Below are positions 6,594 to 9,457 of a DNA stretch of 9,457 bases, in pieces (within the stretch, counting starts at the first letter, position 1; every line of letters begins with the position of its first letter). The position numbers and the translations under genes were made by a program. This DNA comes from Friedmanniella sp. (GTDB lineage: Bacteria > Actinomycetota > Actinomycetes > Propionibacteriales > Propionibacteriaceae). The notes below the pieces were generated by a model. That model did no database searches. It worked only from the letters and a program-made list of their open reading frames with translations, and was not told the origin of the DNA. Where the stretch lies: contig JAOPXW010000387.1 in assembly GCA_025964935.1 (NCBI GenBank), positions 1 to 9,457 of the forward strand, given 5' to 3'.

Positions 6594-6601
6594 CCCTCCT
6601 C
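6594..6601 (-). promoter_or_regulatory. Strong ribosome-binding site that sets the LacI-gene start
   Basis: On the minus strand this reads GAGGAGGG, nine bases before GTG 6584-6582 (a second GTG follows at once at 6581). It is the only good Shine-Dalgarno near the 5' end and favours the 353-residue form over the 378-residue one. Confidence 0.65.
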
Positions 6602-6659
6602 GCTGTTCGGCCGTCTCGAGCGCGGGGCGCTCACCTGCCGGCCGCCGCGTACGGGCCAC

Positions 6660-6687
6660 ACGATAGCGGCTCGGGCGCCTGCGTCAC
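6660..6687 (-). promoter_or_regulatory. Candidate promoter of the LacI gene
   Basis: On the minus strand the sequence gives GTGACG (6687-6682) as -35, a 16-base spacer and TATCGT (6665-6660) as -10, close to the actinobacterial TTGAC / TANNNT pattern. Transcription would begin near 6652, downstream of the alternative GTG at 6659 and about 70 bases before the favoured start. No other -10-like hexamer stands out between rhaB and the regulator gene. Confidence 0.4.
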
Positions 6688-6724
6688 CGGCTCGCCGTTC
6701 CCCGCGGGAATCGGGGGCGGTGGG

Positions 6725-6739
6725 CCACCGTCACGGTGG
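6725..6739 (-). terminator. GC-rich hairpin after rhaB; candidate terminator or operator
   Basis: CCACCGT and ACGGTGG (6725-6731 and 6733-6739) are perfect arms around one central base; as a hairpin this is CCACCG, a three-base loop and CGGTGG. It starts 20 bases after the rhaB stop, right for a terminator, but no T-run follows. It also lies upstream of the candidate LacI promoter, so it could be an operator; its odd-centred symmetry is less typical of LacI sites. Confidence 0.4.
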
Positions 6740-6759
6740 TCAACCTCCCCGGATCCCGG

Positions 6760-8223
6760 TCAGGCAACCGGCTGGGCGCGCGCCGCGGTCGGCTCGTACG
6801 TCGTCAGCGCGAGCCGGTGCCCCACCGTACGGCGGAGGTCGTCGAGGTCGGCCGGCAGCAGACCGGCGGTCCGGGCCTGGACGGCGAGGTTGCCCAGCGC
6901 GGTGGCCTCGACCGGGCCGGCGAGCACCGGACGCCCGCTCAGGTCGGCGGTGAGCTGACCGAGGAGGGCGTTGGGGGAGCCACCGCCCACGATGTGCACC
7001 ACCGCGACGGGCCGGTCCGCGATCTGCTCGGCCAGGGCGATCGTCGCGGCGTACGCGGTGGCCAGGGAGTCCAGGATGCAGCGCACCACGGCCACCGGTC
7101 CCTCGGCCAGGGGTCGGCCCGAGGCCTGGCAGGCCGTGCGGATCCGGCTGGGCATGTCCCCGGGCGGGATCAGGTTGGCGGCGTCGACGTCGATGACCGG
7201 TCCGCCCGCCGGCAGCCGGGCCGCCGCGGCGAGCAGCTCGGCCTGGTCGACCGGATCGCCGGCGTCGCGCCAGGTGCGCAGCGACTCCTGCAGCAGCCAC
7301 AGCCCGCCCAGGTTGCGCAGGAACCGGACACGGCCGTCCAGCCCTCCCTCGTTGGTGAAGTTGGCCGCCCGGCTGGCCTCGCTCAGCACCGGCTGGTCCA
7401 GCTCCAGCCCGACCAGGGACCAGGTGCCGCAGGAGATGTAGGCGAAGTCGGGTCGGCGGGCCGGCACCCCCACTACCGCCGAGGCGGTGTCGTGGGAGCC
7501 GACCGCCACCACGGTGGTCGTGGTCGGCAACCCGGTTCGGGCGACCACCGCGGCGGTCAGCGGCCCGAGCTCGGTGCCGGCCTCGACCAGGTCCGGGAAC
7601 AGGTCCCGCGGCAGGTCCAGGGCCTTGAACAGCTCGGCCGAGAAGGTCCGGGTTCGGGCGTCCAGCAGACCGGTGGTGGAGGCGTTCGTCGTCTCGGTGG
7701 CCAGTCGCCCGGTCAGCCAGTAGGCCAGCAGGTCCGGCAGCAGTACGGCGTGGGCGGTGCGCGACCACAACGGGCCGCGCTGCTCCGCGGCGAGCTGGTA
7801 GAGCGTGTTGAAGGGGAGGAACTGCAGCCCGGTGACGGCGTAGAGGTGCGCCGGGTCGACCCGGCGGTGCACGTCCTCGATCACGTCGTCGGTGCGGGAG
7901 TCGCGGTAGGCGACCGGCTCGGCGAGCAGCCGTCCGTCCGCGTCGAGCAGCCCGTAGTCCACCGCCCAGGTGTCGATGCCCAGGCTGACCACGTCGGGAT
8001 AGCGCGCGGCCAGGGCGGTGAGCCCGACGAGCACCTGCTCGAACAGACCGCTCAGGTCCCAGTGCAGGTGGCCCCCGACCTCGGCGGCTCCGTTGGGGAA
8101 GCGGTGGACCACGTCGAGCTCGACCGAGCCGTCCACGAACCAGCCGGCCACCACCCGGCCGCTGGAGGCCCCGATGTCGATGGCCGCGAAGACGGCCGTC
8201 CCGGGGCGGGGGTCGCCAGACAT
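6760..8223 (-). CDS. rhaB: Rhamnulokinase
   Basis: RhaB phosphorylates L-rhamnulose with ATP to L-rhamnulose-1-phosphate in the cytoplasm, the second step of phosphorylative rhamnose breakdown. The 487-residue length matches the FGGY carbohydrate kinase subfamily. Visible signatures are the N-terminal phosphate-binding loop AAIDIGASSGRVV (13-25), GIDTWAVDYGLLD (82-94), YRDSRTDD (106-113), GSHDTASAVVG (242-252) with probable catalytic base Asp245, ISCGTWSLVGLE (263-274), ANFTNEGG (287-294), FLRNLGGLWLLQES (301-314), and IVGGGSPNALLGQ then VEATALGN near the C-terminus for adenosine binding. The HDTASAV and TNEGG motifs fit rhamnulokinase better than xylulokinase or glycerol kinase. The ATG at 8223 directly follows the stop of the upstream gene with no spare base. 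No Shine-Dalgarno precedes it, so translation probably depends on coupling. Confidence 0.95.
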   Translation of the reverse strand: MSGDPRPGTAVFAAIDIGASSGRVVAGWFVDGSVELDVVHRFPNGAAEVGGHLHWDLSGLFEQVLVGLTALAARYPDVVSLGIDTWAVDYGLLDADGRLLAEPVAYRDSRTDDVIEDVHRRVDPAHLYAVTGLQFLPFNTLYQLAAEQRGPLWSRTAHAVLLPDLLAYWLTGRLATETTNASTTGLLDARTRTFSAELFKALDLPRDLFPDLVEAGTELGPLTAAVVARTGLPTTTTVVAVGSHDTASAVVGVPARRPDFAYISCGTWSLVGLELDQPVLSEASRAANFTNEGGLDGRVRFLRNLGGLWLLQESLRTWRDAGDPVDQAELLAAAARLPAGGPVIDVDAANLIPPGDMPSRIRTACQASGRPLAEGPVAVVRCILDSLATAYAATIALAEQIADRPVAVVHIVGGGSPNALLGQLTADLSGRPVLAGPVEATALGNLAVQARTAGLLPADLDDLRRTVGHRLALTTYEPTAARAQPVA

Positions 8224-9457
8224 CTAGCGGAGGAAGGCCGCGGCCACACCCGCGTCCACCGGGACGTGCAGCCCGGTGGTGTGGCTGAGGTCGGCCGAGC
8301 AGAGGACGAAGACCGCGTTGGCCACGTGATCGGGCAGCACCTCCCGCTTCAGCAGCGTGCGCTGGGCGTAGTAGGCACCGAGGTTTTCCTCCTGAACGCC
8401 GTACACCGCGGCCCGCTTGGCGCCCCAGCCGCCGGCGAAGATGCCCGAGCCGCGGACCACCCCGTCGGGGTTGATGCCGTTGACCTTCACCCCGTGCTCG
8501 CCGAGCTCGGCCGCCAGCAGCCGCACCTGGTGGGCCTGGTCGGCCTTGGTCGCGGAGTAGGCGATGTTGTTGGGGCCGGCGAAGACCGAGTTCTTGCTGC
8601 TGATGTAGACGATGTCGCCGCCCAGCCGCTGCTCGATCAGCACCCGGGCCGCAGCCCGGGAGACCAGGAACGAGCCCTTGGCCATCACGTTGTGCTGCAG
8701 GTCCCAGTCGGCGACGGTCGTCTCGAGCAGCGACTTGGAGAGGGAGAGGCCGGCGTTGTTGACCACCAGGTCCAGCCCGCCGAAGGCGAGCACCGTCTCC
8801 TCGACCGCCCGCTGCACGGCGGCCTCGTCGGTCACGTCGGCGGCGATGCCCACGGCCACGTCGGTCGAGCCGAGCTCGGCGGCCGCCGCCTGCGCCGTGG
8901 CCAGGTCCAGGTCGGCGATCACCACGCAGGCCCCCTCGGCGGCCAGCCGGGTCGCGATCGCCTTGCCGATGCCCGAGGCGGCCCCGGTGACGAGGGCGAT
9001 CCGGGTGGCCAGCGGCTTGGGCTTGGGCATCCGGGCCAGCTTGGCCTCCTCCAGGGCCCAGTACTCGATCCGGAACTTCTCCGCCTCCTCGATCGGGGCG
9101 TAGGTGGAGACCCCCTCCGCACCCCGCATCACGTTGATCGCGTTGAGGTAGAACTCACCCGCCACCCGTGCCGTCTGCTTGTCCTTGCCGTAGGAGAACA
9201 TCCCGACGCCGGGGACCAGGATGACCAGCGGGTCGGCGCCGCGGATCGCGGGCGAGTCCGGTGTCGCGTGCCGGTCGTAGTAGGCCTGGTAGTCGGCCCG
9301 GTAGGCCTCGTGCAGCGCCGCGATCCGCGCCTTGGCGTCCTCGACCGGGGCGGTGCCGGGCAGGTCGAGCAACAGCGGCTTGACCTTGGTGCGCAGGAAG
9401 TGGTCGGGGCAGCTGGTGCCCAGCGCGGCCAGCCGGGGGTGCTCGGTGCTGGCCAGG
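8224..9457 (-). CDS. rhaEW: Bifunctional rhamnulose-1-phosphate aldolase / L-lactaldehyde dehydrogenase, C-terminal part (5' end outside window)
   Basis: About 411 codons are visible, ending at TAG 8226-8224; the family is usually near 680 residues, so roughly 60% is present. The first visible part carries GTSCPDHFLRTKVKPLLL, VILVPGVGMFSYGKDKQTA and EFYLNAINVMRGAE, the second half of the class II aldolase module and its link. A short-chain dehydrogenase follows. In visible-part numbering it has TGAASGIG (157-164) for NAD(P) binding, VVNNAG (231-236), VYISSKN with the catalytic Ser, and YSATK (Tyr300, Lys304). The metal-binding aldolase active site lies upstream, beyond the window. In RhaEW proteins the aldolase yields dihydroxyacetone phosphate and L-lactaldehyde, and the SDR half oxidises lactaldehyde. 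rhaB starts on the next base. Related fusions are annotated generically as bifunctional aldolase/short-chain dehydrogenase; the neighbour rhaB supports the rhamnose assignment. Confidence 0.92.
   Translation of the reverse strand, partial: LASTEHPRLAALGTSCPDHFLRTKVKPLLLDLPGTAPVEDAKARIAALHEAYRADYQAYYDRHATPDSPAIRGADPLVILVPGVGMFSYGKDKQTARVAGEFYLNAINVMRGAEGVSTYAPIEEAEKFRIEYWALEEAKLARMPKPKPLATRIALVTGAASGIGKAIATRLAAEGACVVIADLDLATAQAAAAELGSTDVAVGIAADVTDEAAVQRAVEETVLAFGGLDLVVNNAGLSLSKSLLETTVADWDLQHNVMAKGSFLVSRAAARVLIEQRLGGDIVYISSKNSVFAGPNNIAYSATKADQAHQVRLLAAELGEHGVKVNGINPDGVVRGSGIFAGGWGAKRAAVYGVQEENLGAYYAQRTLLKREVLPDHVANAVFVLCSADLSHTTGLHVPVDAGVAAAFLR

Noticed and set aside
5610..6953. A 447-codon plus-strand open frame opposite the LacI gene
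   Set aside because: It is antisense to an unmistakable LacI-family protein and has low-complexity Val/Gly/His/Arg composition.
6740..7768. A 342-codon minus-strand open frame overlapping rhaB in another frame
   Set aside because: Arg/Gly/Pro-rich shadow of a gene with full rhamnulokinase motifs.

Overview
This 9.46 kb window has very high GC and strongly G/C-ending third codon positions. It has GTG as well as ATG starts, few U-tract terminators, and protein families typical of high-GC Actinomycetota. A LacI-type regulator sits beside rhaB and a fused RhaE-RhaW gene, which fits a soil or host-associated actinomycete (perhaps Propionibacteriales or a relative; the lineage is inference). No rRNA, tRNA, CRISPR array, insertion sequence or phage gene was found.

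Left part (1-1745, + strand): the 3' end of a DUF4389-type membrane protein gene (ends 275) is followed by 711 bases without a confident gene. That gap holds nested GC-rich palindromes just after the stop, an imperfect 25-27 bp duplication, two protein-like fragments that may be decayed genes, and a near-perfect 62-bp tandem repeat with its own hairpins. A six-helix membrane protein of unknown function (987-1745) follows.

Middle part (1646-5504, - strand): a 329-aa multi-pass membrane protein (ends 1646) overlaps the 3' end of the + strand gene tail to tail by 100 bp. Upstream of it, after a 262-bp gap, are a small PH-like/SHOCT protein (2898-3452) and a 670-aa membrane protein (3492-5504). 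The larger one has an extracytoplasmic phosphatase-like N-terminal domain and a polytopic C-terminal half.

Right part (5523-9457, - strand): an L-rhamnose catabolic segment. In transcription order it holds a bifunctional rhamnulose-1-phosphate aldolase/lactaldehyde dehydrogenase (C-terminal 411 codons only), rhamnulokinase rhaB starting directly at the aldolase stop with no gap, a hairpin, a probable promoter, and a LacI-family regulator. The kinase makes L-rhamnulose-1-phosphate. The fused enzyme splits it to dihydroxyacetone phosphate and L-lactaldehyde, and oxidises the lactaldehyde. The LacI protein is the likely local repressor. The 670-aa membrane protein begins 18 bp after the LacI stop and the SHOCT gene 39 bp after that, so the regulator is probably co-transcribed with two genes that have no known part in rhamnose use.

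No clearly new defence or mobile system is visible. The most unusual items are the 62-bp tandem repeat, the palindrome cluster at 238-333, the overlapping convergent membrane genes, and the regulator-membrane protein-SHOCT transcription unit.
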